From positions 186,001 to 250,000 of the forward strand of contig NZ_JAWQFO010000006.1 in NCBI RefSeq assembly GCF_033436665.1: DNA of 64,000 bases. Direction: 5' to 3'. Below the pieces are notes generated by a model. It saw nothing but the letters and a program-made list of their open reading frames with translations, had not been told where the DNA came from and did no database searches. Origin of the DNA: JAWQFO01 sp033436665. Lineage in GTDB: Bacteria; Pseudomonadota; Alphaproteobacteria; Rhodobacterales; Rhodobacteraceae. Position numbers and translations under genes: made by a program. Below are positions 51,741-60,917 of the stretch, piece by piece; position 1 is the first letter of the stretch, and each line of letters starts with the position of its first letter.

Positions 51741-53993
51741 ATGGCGGACGGCACGGACCCACGGCGCAAGGTGACCACCAGCCACTGGGGCGCCTTCGAG
51801 GTCGAAACCGACGGCGACCGGCTGCTGGCCACCCGTCCCTTCGCAGCCGACCCGGACCCTTCGGCGATCCCGGAGATCGTGCCGCGCGCCATCCATCACC
51901 GCAGCCGCGTCGCCCGCCCCGCGATCCGGCGCGGCTGGCTCGACCGCCGCGACCGCGCCGGGCGCGGCAGCGACGACTTCGTCGCCGTTTCGTGGGACGA
52001 AGCGCTCGACATCGCCGCCGACGAGATTGACCGCATCCGCAAGACCCACGGCAACCGGGCGATCTACGGCGGCTCCTACGGCTGGGCTTCGGCGGGCCGC
52101 TTCCATCACGCGCAAAGCCAGGTCCACCGCTTCCTCAACTGCGCCGGAGGCTACGTCGCCTCCTTCGGCAGCTACTCGACCGGCTGCGCTCAGGCGATCA
52201 TGCCGCATGTGTTCGGGCGCGAGTTCCTTACCATGCTCTATGAGGAACAGGACGGCTGGCAGACGATCCACGACAACACCGAGACCCTGGTGATGTTCGG
52301 CGGCATCAACGGCAAGAACGCCCAGGTCAGCATGGGCGGCATCACCGAGCATGACACCCGCAGCTGGCTCGACCGCTGCCACGCACGCGGGACCGCCTGC
52401 CTCAACATCGGCCCGCAGCGCAGCGACGCGCCGGACTGGGCCGACTGGGTGCCGCTGCGCCCCGGCTCGGACACCGCGCTCATGCTCGCGCTCGCGCATG
52501 TGCTCGAGACCGAGGGGCTGTCGGACCACGATTTCCTCGACCGCTGCACGAGCGGCTTCGAGCGCTTCCGCCCCTACCTTCTGGGCGAGAGCGACGGCAT
52601 TGCGAAATCGCCCCGCTGGGCCGCGGACATCTGCGGGATCGCGGCCGAGGACATCGAGGCTCTGGCCCGCCGCATGGCCGCGACCCGCACGCTGATCACG
52701 GTGGCCTGGTCGCTGCAACGCGCCGAACATGGCGAACAGCCCTACTGGATGGCCGCGGTGCTGGCGGCGATGCTGGGACAGATCGGCCTGCCCGGCGGCG
52801 GCGTCGGCTACGGCTACGGCGCCATCGGCGGCGTCGGCAAGGCGCTGATCGGTCTGCGCGGCATGACCTTCGACCAGAAGAGCAACCCGGTCGACGACGT
52901 CATCCCGGTGGCCCGCGTCGCCGACATGCTGCGCAATCCCGGACAACCCTACGACTTCAACGGCCAGCGCCGCCGCTATCCTGATATCCGCCTGGTCTAC
53001 TGGGCCGGCGGCAACCCCTATCACCACCACCAGGATCTCAACGCCCTGCACGACGCGTGGCAACGCCCCGAAACCGTCATCGTCAACGAGATCTGGTGGA
53101 CGGCGACGGCGAAACGCGCCGACATCGTCTTTCCGGCCACTTCGTCTTTCGAGCGCGAGGACATCGGGCGCTCGAACCTCGACGACTACCTGTTCCACAT
53201 GCCGCAGCTCATCCCGCCGGTCGGCGAAGCGCGCGACGACTACGCGATCTTCGCCGGGCTGGCCGACCGTCTGGGCATCGCCGACACCTACACCGAAGGC
53301 CGCAGCGCCGAGGAGTGGATCGTGCGGCTTTATGCCGACTATCGCGCCGGCGCCGCCGAGCGGGGTATCGACGTGCCCGACCTCGACACGCTGCGCGCAC
53401 GTAACTGGGTGCGCCTGCCGATCGCCACCAGAAAATCGCCCGAGAGCTTCCTCGCGCGGTTCCGGGTCGATCCGCAGGCCGCGCCGCTGGCCACCCCGTC
53501 CGGGCGGATCGAGATCTTCTCGCAGGCCATCGACGGCTTCGGCTACAACGACTGCCCTGGCCACCCGATCTGGCTGCCGCCGACGGAATGGCTCGGCACC
53601 GCGGATGCATCGGCCCCGCTGCACCTCGTCTCGCCGCAACCCGGCGACAAGCTGCACAGCCAGCTCGAGAGCGCGCTTGCCGACGTTCCGGGCCACCGTC
53701 CGGTGACGCTGCTGATCCACCCCGGGGACGCCGGGGCGCGCGGGATCGACGATGGCGACCTCGTGCGGGTGTTCAACGCCCGCGGCGCCTGCCGGGCGCG
53801 CGCCAGCCTGTCCGAGGGGATTCTCCGCGGCGTCGTGGCGCTGCCGACCGGCGCCTGGTACGGCGATCCCGGCACCAACATCGACACCGACGGCAATCCC
53901 AACGTACTGACCCGCGACATCGGCACCTCTCGGCTGGGCCAGGGATGCAGCGCGCATACCGCACTGGTCGACGTCGCAAGGCTCGAGACCTGA
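51741..53993 (+). CDS. Molybdopterin oxidoreductase, BisC/TMAO reductase-like
   Basis: A 750-residue protein of the DMSO-reductase family. The Mo-ligand Ser is Ser117 in YGWASAGRFHHAQ, as in BisC, TorA and DMSO reductase. The N-terminal iron-sulfur cysteine motif is absent, and no Tat signal is present, so the enzyme should be cytoplasmic, like biotin sulfoxide reductase. The C-terminal molydopterin-binding domain includes SPQPGDKLHSQLE near 635. Likely activity: reduction of an S- or N-oxide. It follows the amidase by 33 bp in the same operon, so the imported compound may contain a sulfoxide, N-oxide or similar group (inference). Confidence 0.88.
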   Translation: MADGTDPRRKVTTSHWGAFEVETDGDRLLATRPFAADPDPSAIPEIVPRAIHHRSRVARPAIRRGWLDRRDRAGRGSDDFVAVSWDEALDIAADEIDRIRKTHGNRAIYGGSYGWASAGRFHHAQSQVHRFLNCAGGYVASFGSYSTGCAQAIMPHVFGREFLTMLYEEQDGWQTIHDNTETLVMFGGINGKNAQVSMGGITEHDTRSWLDRCHARGTACLNIGPQRSDAPDWADWVPLRPGSDTALMLALAHVLETEGLSDHDFLDRCTSGFERFRPYLLGESDGIAKSPRWAADICGIAAEDIEALARRMAATRTLITVAWSLQRAEHGEQPYWMAAVLAAMLGQIGLPGGGVGYGYGAIGGVGKALIGLRGMTFDQKSNPVDDVIPVARVADMLRNPGQPYDFNGQRRRYPDIRLVYWAGGNPYHHHQDLNALHDAWQRPETVIVNEIWWTATAKRADIVFPATSSFEREDIGRSNLDDYLFHMPQLIPPVGEARDDYAIFAGLADRLGIADTYTEGRSAEEWIVRLYADYRAGAAERGIDVPDLDTLRARNWVRLPIATRKSPESFLARFRVDPQAAPLATPSGRIEIFSQAIDGFGYNDCPGHPIWLPPTEWLGTADASAPLHLVSPQPGDKLHSQLESALADVPGHRPVTLLIHPGDAGARGIDDGDLVRVFNARGACRARASLSEGILRGVVALPTGAWYGDPGTNIDTDGNPNVLTRDIGTSRLGQGCSAHTALVDVARLET

Positions 53994-54009
53994 CGGCCCA
54001 CCTCGCCGG

Positions 54010-55404
54010 TCAGGCCGGGTCGGCGACCTCCGGGGCGGGCCCGGCGGCTTCCAGAACGCCGCCGGCCGCGAACAGGATGTCCTCGCGGAACCGGCCCGCC
54101 ACCAGCTGGACGCCAAGCGGCGCCTCGCCGGCAAATCCGGTCGCCACGCTCAGCGCCGGCATCCCTAGCGCCGGCAGCGCGCGCTGGGTCAGCTGCGCTT
54201 CATAGATCCGCCGGAAATTTGCCTCCGATCGCACGTCGCTCTGCTGCGCGAAGGGCAGCTCGCCCGACACCGGACAGATCAGCAACGGGTAGCGGTCAAG
54301 AAACAGCTCCCAGGCGCGCACCAGCCCGGCGCGGTCTTTGAGCGCTGTCATCACCCGGCCGAGGTCGGCCGGCCCGGTCTCAGCGCACATCATGCGATAG
54401 ACGAACAGCGCGGCGCCATCGCCTTCGCGGTCCATCATCCCGGCCACGGCCAGCTCGGTCTCCGCCATCCAGAGGACCGCGTTGATCTGTGCCGCGGGCC
54501 GCATCGGCGGGCAATCCACCTCTTCGACCGTCCAGCCCGCCTGCTCGAGCACACGCGCCGCCGCCACGAGCGCGGCGCGCACCTCCGGCGCCACCGGCAT
54601 GCCGTCCGGCGCAAGGCAGAGCGCCGCGCGCCTGGCATAGGCCGGACCTTCGTGCGGGGCCGGGACCTGCCAGGGATCGCGTCGGTCCGGGGCCGACATG
54701 ACCCGGTGCGCCAGCTCGAGGTCCGCGATGCGCCGGGCGATCGGACCTGAGACAGCCATCAGTTGCGCCCCGATGAAACGGTCGCCCGAGGTTTCGTTCA
54801 ACGTCGCGACCCGCCCGAAGCTGGGCCGCAGCCCGTGAACACCGCAGGCATAGGCCGGGTAACGAACTGATCCGGCGATGTCGGTGCCGTGTGCCACCGG
54901 GCAGATGCCTGCCGCGACCGCGGCGGCGGCCCCGCCCGACGAGCCGCCGGGCGTCAGCGCAGCGTTGCGCGGGTTGAGCGTCTGGCCATTCAACCCGTTG
55001 TCGGTGAACCAGCGCAGCGAAAAGGCCGGCGTGTTCGTCCGCCCGACAAAGACCGCCCCCGCCGCGCGCATCTGTGCCACGAAAGGCGCGTCAGTCCGGG
55101 CGACGTTGTCGCGCAGCAGCCGCAACCCGTTTGTCGTCGCGAACCCCGCCTGGTCGACGTTGACCTTGATCGCGGCTGGCACCCCGGCCATCAGCCCCGG
55201 CTCTTCGCCCCGGGCCAACGCTTCGTCGATGCGGCGCGCGGTCTCGAGCGCCTCGGTAGAGCCGTCCTGAACAACCGCGTTGATCGCGGGATTGACCGCT
55301 TCAAGCCGGGCCAGGTGCGCCTCGGTGACCTCTACTGCCGAAAACGCCCGCGCGCGGATGCCCGCCGCGATTTCCACCGCCGAAAGCCGGAAAAGTTCCG
55401 TCAC
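54010..55404 (-). CDS. Amidase-signature family amidohydrolase
   Basis: A 464-residue amidase. The GTG start at 55404 follows AAGGGG; the frame runs on to 55515 but the extra part is not amidase-like. Catalytic residues: Lys in AAIKVNVDQ, cis-Ser in GGSSGGAAAAV and Ser in GTDIAGSVRYP. It is of the type often called amidase or glutamyl-tRNA amidotransferase A-like, but no GatB/GatC is near. Divergent from a LysR gene, its likely regulator. Converges on the molybdoenzyme gene. Confidence 0.9.
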   Translation of the reverse strand: MTELFRLSAVEIAAGIRARAFSAVEVTEAHLARLEAVNPAINAVVQDGSTEALETARRIDEALARGEEPGLMAGVPAAIKVNVDQAGFATTNGLRLLRDNVARTDAPFVAQMRAAGAVFVGRTNTPAFSLRWFTDNGLNGQTLNPRNAALTPGGSSGGAAAAVAAGICPVAHGTDIAGSVRYPAYACGVHGLRPSFGRVATLNETSGDRFIGAQLMAVSGPIARRIADLELAHRVMSAPDRRDPWQVPAPHEGPAYARRAALCLAPDGMPVAPEVRAALVAAARVLEQAGWTVEEVDCPPMRPAAQINAVLWMAETELAVAGMMDREGDGAALFVYRMMCAETGPADLGRVMTALKDRAGLVRAWELFLDRYPLLICPVSGELPFAQQSDVRSEANFRRIYEAQLTQRALPALGMPALSVATGFAGEAPLGVQLVAGRFREDILFAAGGVLEAAGPAPEVADPA

Positions 55405-55451
55405 GCGCACGCCCCTTCTGAAAACTTCGCGCCCAGTTACGGACACTCGCA

Positions 55452-55463
55452 TTGCGGGCGCAA
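55452..55463. promoter_or_regulatory. Short dyad between amidase and LysR genes
   Basis: TTGCG-GG-CGCAA is a perfect 5-bp dyad in the 169-bp divergent space. It could be part of a LysR-type site, but it is short for a firm call. Confidence 0.3.
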
Positions 55464-55573
55464 CTTGTTTTCGGCCCAGGCTTCCGGATCGCTTCGCCGT
55501 CCATCCGTACGGCACGGCCGACAGTCATACCGCGCGGCTTTTCAGCGCCCGGCGCCGTGGCTACGGTGACGCC

Positions 55574-56509
55574 ATGACGCGTCTCAACCTCGAACAGTTG
55601 CGCACCTTCCTCGAAGTGGTGCGGCTTGGCGGCGTGCGCCGCGCGGCGCTGGGGCTCAACCTCACCCAACCCGCCGTCAGCGCCCGTATCAAGGCCCTCG
55701 AGGATACGCTGCGCGTGGCGCTCTTCGACCGCGAGGCCGGCGGCATGGCGCTGACCCGCTCCGGTCACCTGCTGCTGCGCTACGCCGAAGAGTTCGAGCA
55801 CCTCTCCGAGCGTGTCGCCGCCGACCTGATGACGCCCGACGCCATCGAGCGTCAGCTGCGTCTCGGCGTGGCCGAGACCGTCGCGCAATCCTGGCTGCCC
55901 GATTTCGTCGGCGCCCTGCACCGCCGCTTTGCCCGGGTCGAGATCGAGATCGACGTCGAAGTGTCGGTCAACCTGCGCGACCGCCTGCTGGACCGGCAGA
56001 TCGATCTTGCGATCCTGATGGGCCCGGTGTCCGAGGCCAGCGTGGCCAACGTCGCGCTGCCCGGCTTCGAGCTGGCCTGGTACGTCGCGTGCGGCGAGGC
56101 CGCGCCAATGGGCGAAGACTCCGCTCTGGTTGGCTCCTGTCCGGTCATCACCTACGCGCGTGGAACCCGGCCGAACCGAGAGATGCGCGACGCGCTCAAT
56201 GACCGGGTCGGCACCGATGCGCAGATGTTCTCCTCCTCATCGCTGTCGGCCTGTTTCCGGCTGGTCGAAGCCGGGCTTGGCGTGGCCGCTTTGCCCCGCG
56301 TCCTCGGCCACACGTACGAGGCGCGCGGCAGCCTGCGCCGCTTCGACCCCGGCTGGCTGCCGGCACCGCTGGGCTTCACCGCCTCGTATCTCGGCGACCC
56401 GAAAAGCCACGTCGTCGAAACCGCGGCACGGCTGGCCTTCGAGACCGCGAGGGACCACGCCGATCAGCAGGATTTATCACCAGGGCCAAAAAATTTCGAT
56501 TTGATCTGA
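55574..56509 (+). CDS. LysR-family transcriptional regulator
   Basis: A 311-residue LysR protein. The ATG at 55574 gives the standard start MTRLNLEQLRTFLEVV; the frame extends back to 55280 without support. HTH is at about residues 4-62 and the effector domain at about 92-295. Divergent from the amidase at 54010-55404 and 55 bp upstream of the hydantoinase genes on the same strand, so it could regulate either or both. Unlike the other LysR genes, the C-terminus is more AT-rich. Confidence 0.9.
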   Translation: MTRLNLEQLRTFLEVVRLGGVRRAALGLNLTQPAVSARIKALEDTLRVALFDREAGGMALTRSGHLLLRYAEEFEHLSERVAADLMTPDAIERQLRLGVAETVAQSWLPDFVGALHRRFARVEIEIDVEVSVNLRDRLLDRQIDLAILMGPVSEASVANVALPGFELAWYVACGEAAPMGEDSALVGSCPVITYARGTRPNREMRDALNDRVGTDAQMFSSSSLSACFRLVEAGLGVAALPRVLGHTYEARGSLRRFDPGWLPAPLGFTASYLGDPKSHVVETAARLAFETARDHADQQDLSPGPKNFDLI

Positions 56510-56564
56510 TAACCTGCGGCTGCGACGCTTCCACGGAACAGATCATCCGGAAGCCGCCCGTTTC

Positions 56565-58619
56565 ATGTCACGACCCCGCATCACCCTCGCCGTGGACATC
56601 GGCGGCACCTTCACGGACCTCGAGTTCCGCGACGGTGCCAGCGGCGCGATCCACAGCCTGAAGTCCCCGACGACACCCGACGACCCGGCTCGGGGCCTGA
56701 TCGAGGCGATTACGCAGGCCGGCGAGCGCTTCGGCTTCGGCGCCGACGATATCGCACTGATCCTACACGGCACCACGATCGCCACCAACGCCGTGCTTAC
56801 CCGCGACCTGCCGCGCGGTGCGCTGATCACCACCCAAGGGTTCGAGGACGTGCTCGAAATCGGCCGCCATGCCCGGCGCGACATCTACGCGCTGCGCGGC
56901 CCGGACCGCAGCCTGCTGATCCCGCGGCGGCGGCGCTTCGGCGCACCGGGGCGCATCGGCGCACGCGGCGAGGTGGTACGCGAGATCGACGCGGCGACCC
57001 TCGACTCCATGCTCGACCGGGTTGTGGCCGCGGAGGTGACGGCGGTGGCGATCTGCCTGCTCAACGCCTTCGCCAATCCCGATCAGGAACGCGCGGTGCG
57101 CGCGGCGTTGCTGGATCGCTGCCCCGGCATGGCAGTGTCCTGCAGCCACGAGGTTTCGCCCGAGATCCGGGAATTCGAGCGCAGCGCGACGACGGTCCTG
57201 AACGCGCTGCTGCGCCCGGTGATCGGCAGCTACGTCGACGCCCTGCGCGCGCGCCTCGCCGGGGCCGGCATCTCCGCCCCGGTCTACCTGATCCAGTCCA
57301 ACGGCGGCGCCATCGCGCTCGACGCCGCGGTGCGCACGCCGGTCCGGCTGCTGTTGTCGGGACCCTCGGGCGGCGTGCTTGCGGCCCAGAAGCTGGCAGC
57401 GTCGCTTGGCGCACCGAATGTCGTCGGCGTCGACATGGGCGGCACCAGCTATGATGTCGCGGTGATCGCGGACGGTCAGCGCAGTATTGTCACGCAAGGC
57501 GAGATCGACGGCCTGCCGGTGCGGGTGCCGATGGTCGAGATGCACACCATCGGCGCCGGCGGCGGCTCCATCGCCTTTGTCGACGCCTCCGGGCGGCTCC
57601 AGGTCGGCCCGCGCAGCGCCGGGGCCGTACCCGGCCCGGTCTGCTATGGCCGCGGCGGGAAAGAACCGACCGTGACCGACGTGAACCTGATCCTCGGGCG
57701 GCTCGATCCGGCGACCTTTCTCGGCGGGCGTTTCGCGCTCGATCTCGACGGCGCCCGCGCCGCGCTTGCGGCCCGGATCGAAGAGCCGCTCGGCCTCGAC
57801 CACGACCGCGCGGCCGCGGGCGTGCTGGCGGTGGTGAACGCCAAGCTCGCCGCCTCGATCAAGTTCTCGCTTTTCGTCAAGGGGCTCGACCCGCGCGACT
57901 TCACGCTGATGAGCTTCGGCGGGGCGGGCGGGCTGCATGCGATCGAGGTGGCCGAAGAGCTTGGCATGCGCCGCGTGATCTTTCCGCGCGACCCTTCGAC
58001 CTTCTCGGCGCACGGCATTTTGCATTCCGACATCCGGCACGACCTGTCGCGCACCGAGATCCTCGGCCTCGAACCCGACGCCCTGCCGGCGCTCGGCGCA
58101 ATGGCAGAGACGCTTCTGGCGGAGGGGTCGGCGCTTCTCGACGGCGATGGCATTCCCGAGGCGCGCCGCGTTCTCAAGCTGACCGCGGACCTGCGCTATC
58201 GCGGGCAGGCGTTCGAGCTTGTCACCGATCTGCCCAACGGGCCAATCGACAGGGATACGCTGGACGTGCTGCGCGTCAGGTTCGAAGAGCAGCATCGCCA
58301 ACGCTTTTCCTTCGACGACCCGAAAGAGATCGTGGAACTGGTGACGCTGCGCCTCACCGCAATCGGAAGGCTCGACCCTGGCGACCAGACGCCGCCGGCC
58401 TACGCGGCCGAAGAAAGCGCCACTCCGACACGGCGCAACGTTCACGTCAACGGAGGCTGGGCCGAGATTCCGGTGCATCGGCAATTGGCGCTCGATCCCA
58501 ACGAGAAGGTGGATGGCCCGGCGATCGTCGAGCAGGAGTACACCACCCTGCTGATCCCGGCAGGCTGGACGCTGCACATGGCGGAGAGCGGAGACATGAC
58601 CGCGAGGAAGATCCCATGA
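56565..58619 (+). CDS. Hydantoinase/oxoprolinase subunit A (HyuA family)
   Basis: A 684-residue ATP-dependent ring-opening subunit. The N-terminal ASKHA ATP site is visible as VDIGGTFTD (11-19), a second as VDMGGTSYD near 289, and HGTTIATNAVL near 68. The family opens hydantoins, 5-oxoproline, N-methylhydantoin or, with extra subunits, acetone or acetophenone. It needs the B subunit coded next, with a 4-bp overlap. The downstream TRAP genes presumably bring in the substrate. No carbamoylase gene is present, so a final amidohydrolase could be either amidase. Confidence 0.92.
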   Translation: MSRPRITLAVDIGGTFTDLEFRDGASGAIHSLKSPTTPDDPARGLIEAITQAGERFGFGADDIALILHGTTIATNAVLTRDLPRGALITTQGFEDVLEIGRHARRDIYALRGPDRSLLIPRRRRFGAPGRIGARGEVVREIDAATLDSMLDRVVAAEVTAVAICLLNAFANPDQERAVRAALLDRCPGMAVSCSHEVSPEIREFERSATTVLNALLRPVIGSYVDALRARLAGAGISAPVYLIQSNGGAIALDAAVRTPVRLLLSGPSGGVLAAQKLAASLGAPNVVGVDMGGTSYDVAVIADGQRSIVTQGEIDGLPVRVPMVEMHTIGAGGGSIAFVDASGRLQVGPRSAGAVPGPVCYGRGGKEPTVTDVNLILGRLDPATFLGGRFALDLDGARAALAARIEEPLGLDHDRAAAGVLAVVNAKLAASIKFSLFVKGLDPRDFTLMSFGGAGGLHAIEVAEELGMRRVIFPRDPSTFSAHGILHSDIRHDLSRTEILGLEPDALPALGAMAETLLAEGSALLDGDGIPEARRVLKLTADLRYRGQAFELVTDLPNGPIDRDTLDVLRVRFEEQHRQRFSFDDPKEIVELVTLRLTAIGRLDPGDQTPPAYAAEESATPTRRNVHVNGGWAEIPVHRQLALDPNEKVDGPAIVEQEYTTLLIPAGWTLHMAESGDMTARKIP

Positions 58620-60262
58620 TCCATCCCGATCCCGTGCTGCTCGAAATCGTCTCAGCCGCGCTGGTATCGGCGGCCGAGGAGATGTCGGTCACGGTCTGGC
58701 GCACCTCGCGCTCGACCACGGTCCGCGAACTGCTGGATTACTCCACCGCCGTTTTCGACGGGCAGGGCCACAACGTCGCGCAGGCCGCGCGCATGCCGGT
58801 CCACCTCAACTCGATGGAGCTTTGCCTGCACCATATCGCCAGGCATCACATCCCGCTCGACGAGTGGCGCGAGGGCGACGTGATCGTGACCAACGATCCC
58901 TATTGCGGCGGCCAGCACCTGCCGGATTTCATCGCCTTCAAGCCGGTCTTCAAGGATGGCGCGCGCATCGCGATCACCTGTGTTCTGATCCATCACGTGG
59001 ATGTCGGCGGCGGGGCGGCCGGCGGCTACAACGCCCACGCGGTCGAAGTCTTCCAGGAGGGTCTGCGCGTGCCGCCGGTGCGCATCGTCCGCGCCGGCGA
59101 GATGCAGCAGGACCTCTTCGACACCATCCTGCAGAACGTGCGCGAGCCCGAGACCTTCCGCGGCGATTTCCTGAGCCAGATCGCCGCGCTCGATGTCGGC
59201 GCGCGGGCGATGCTGCGCCTCGCCGACCGCTACGGTACCAGGACGCTGACCGACATCGGCGCGGCACTTCTCGACCACGCCGAACACGAGATGCGCGCGG
59301 CACTGACAGCCCTTCCCGATGGCAGCTATGCCGCCGAGGATTTTGTCGACGGCGACGGGCTTGACGACCGGCAGAAACGCATCGCCGTGCGTCTGACCAT
59401 CGAAGGCGACCGCATCGCGCTGGACTTCGACGGCACCGATCCGCAGGCCCGTGGTCCGATCAACGCGACGATGGCGACGACCACGTCGGCCGTCTACTAC
59501 GCCGTCATCGCAGCCTGTGGCGTCACCGGCACCGTCAACGCCGGCTGCTACCGCCCGATCACCGTCCGCGCCCCCGAAGGCTGCCTGGTCAATGCCGCCT
59601 TTCCCGCGCCGGTCTCGATGCGGATGCTGCCCGGGCACAGGATCGCCACCGCCGTCCTGCGCGCCTTCGCCCAGGCGATCCCCGAGCGGATCCCGGCCTC
59701 CTACTACGGCACGACCTTCAACCATGCCGTCAACATCCGTCACGCCGACGGTCGCCGGCAGGTCTATTTCGACGCCGAACTTGGCGGCTGGGGCGCGCAT
59801 CCCGACCGCGACGGACCGAACGCATTGGCCGCGGGTTTCCACAATGGTCAGAACACGCCCGTGGAGATGATCGAGGCGCTCTTTCCGCTGCGCTTCCAGC
59901 GCTATGGGCTTGTGCCCGATTCCGGCGGCGCGGGCCGGAGGCGCGGCGGGCTCGGCCTAGTCCGCTCCTGGGAATTTCTGGCCGCGCACGGGCTTCTGAA
60001 CACTTCCTTCGACGCGTTTGCCTCGCGGCCCTATGGGCTCGAAGGCGGCGCACCGGGCCGCGGCGGCGCGCTGCGCGTCACGCGCGACGGAGTCACCACA
60101 GAGCTTGCCGCGAAGACCATCGGCCACGTCCTGAAAGCAGGCGATGTCGTCGAGATGGAAACCCCCGGCGGCGGCGGGCACGGCGATCCCGCGATGCGCG
60201 ATTCCGAGGCGCTGGCCGAGGATTATGCCGACGGGTACATCACCGAATGGCCGAAGGGATGA
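58616..60262 (+). CDS. Hydantoinase/oxoprolinase subunit B (HyuB family)
   Basis: A 548-residue partner of subunit A. Family features: the opening VLLEIVSAALVSAAEEMSVT, NDPYCGGQHLPD near 98, HHVDVGG near 124 and EMETPGGGGHGDP near the C-terminus. It forms the catalytic complex with HyuA. Its start overlaps hyuA by 4 bp. After its stop the mRNA can form a long stem covering the ribosome site of the next gene (60267-60333). Confidence 0.92.
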   Translation: MIHPDPVLLEIVSAALVSAAEEMSVTVWRTSRSTTVRELLDYSTAVFDGQGHNVAQAARMPVHLNSMELCLHHIARHHIPLDEWREGDVIVTNDPYCGGQHLPDFIAFKPVFKDGARIAITCVLIHHVDVGGGAAGGYNAHAVEVFQEGLRVPPVRIVRAGEMQQDLFDTILQNVREPETFRGDFLSQIAALDVGARAMLRLADRYGTRTLTDIGAALLDHAEHEMRAALTALPDGSYAAEDFVDGDGLDDRQKRIAVRLTIEGDRIALDFDGTDPQARGPINATMATTTSAVYYAVIAACGVTGTVNAGCYRPITVRAPEGCLVNAAFPAPVSMRMLPGHRIATAVLRAFAQAIPERIPASYYGTTFNHAVNIRHADGRRQVYFDAELGGWGAHPDRDGPNALAAGFHNGQNTPVEMIEALFPLRFQRYGLVPDSGGAGRRRGGLGLVRSWEFLAAHGLLNTSFDAFASRPYGLEGGAPGRGGALRVTRDGVTTELAAKTIGHVLKAGDVVEMETPGGGGHGDPAMRDSEALAEDYADGYITEWPKG

Positions 60263-60266
60263 TCCG

Positions 60267-60333
60267 CCCCCCGCGCGCAGTCCGGCCTTGCTGGACTCGC
60301 CACGACCCTTGTGGCCATCTTGCCGGCGGGGGG
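60267..60333 (+). promoter_or_regulatory. Stem that can hide the dctQ ribosome-binding site
   Basis: CCCCCCG (60267-60273), just after the HyuB stop, is complementary to CGGGGGG (60327-60333), the purine-rich ribosome site of the dctQ gene at 60342. Between them AGTCC and GGACT can form an inner stem. Inference: translation of the TRAP genes depends on ribosomes ending hyuB translation. Confidence 0.45.
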
Positions 60334-60341
60334 ATCGTGCG

Positions 60342-60917
60342 ATGACCACACCGCTGCCGGACCGGGTTTCGCGCTGGCTGGCCTGGCTGGCCGGCGCGGT
60401 CATCCTGTTCGGCTGCGCGGTGCCCATCACCATCGACGTGGCGATGCGCTATTTTGTCGGTCGCAGCGCGGTCGAGAGCTTCGAGATCTCCGGCTACGGC
60501 CTTGCCGTCTGCATCGGGCTGGGCATGGCGCACACCGTCACGACCAAGGCCCAAATCCGCGTGGATTTCATCGCCGCGCGGTTTCCCTTCCCGATCCGCG
60601 CCGCCTGCGACCTGCTGGCGGCCTCGGCCCTTGCCCTCGTTGCCGCAGCCCTTGCCTGGTTCACCTGGGGAACGCTCCAGCAATCCTGGTCGATGGACGC
60701 ACGATCGATGTCGCGCCTGCGCATCCCGCTCTACATCCCGCAGGGCCTGTGGTGGCTCGGGCTGCTGTGGTTCGCCTGCGTCGCCGTTCTCGCCCCGGTG
60801 CAGGCCGTGATCCGGCTGATGCGCGGCGACCGGGCCGGGTTCGAGGCCGCCGTGGGCTCGGCAGACCTGAACGCCGAGATCGACGAGGCGGTGTCGGCGG
60901 CGGAAAGCCGGCCATGA
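60342..60917 (+). CDS. TRAP transporter small permease (DctQ family)
   Basis: A 191-residue membrane protein with four helices (about 12-32, 46-64, 86-106 and 127-148). The start at 60342 follows GGGGGGAT; a longer frame from 60144 lies in hyuB. Residues such as the ESFEISGYG segment after helix 1 fit DctQ. Translational overlap of 4 bp with the DctM-like gene. Confidence 0.9.
   Translation: MTTPLPDRVSRWLAWLAGAVILFGCAVPITIDVAMRYFVGRSAVESFEISGYGLAVCIGLGMAHTVTTKAQIRVDFIAARFPFPIRAACDLLAASALALVAAALAWFTWGTLQQSWSMDARSMSRLRIPLYIPQGLWWLGLLWFACVAVLAPVQAVIRLMRGDRAGFEAAVGSADLNAEIDEAVSAAESRP

Noticed and set aside
50625..54134. Minus-strand open frame of 1169 codons
   Set aside because: Antisense to the amidase and molybdoenzyme genes, which have complete catalytic motifs; frame is a GC-codon artefact.
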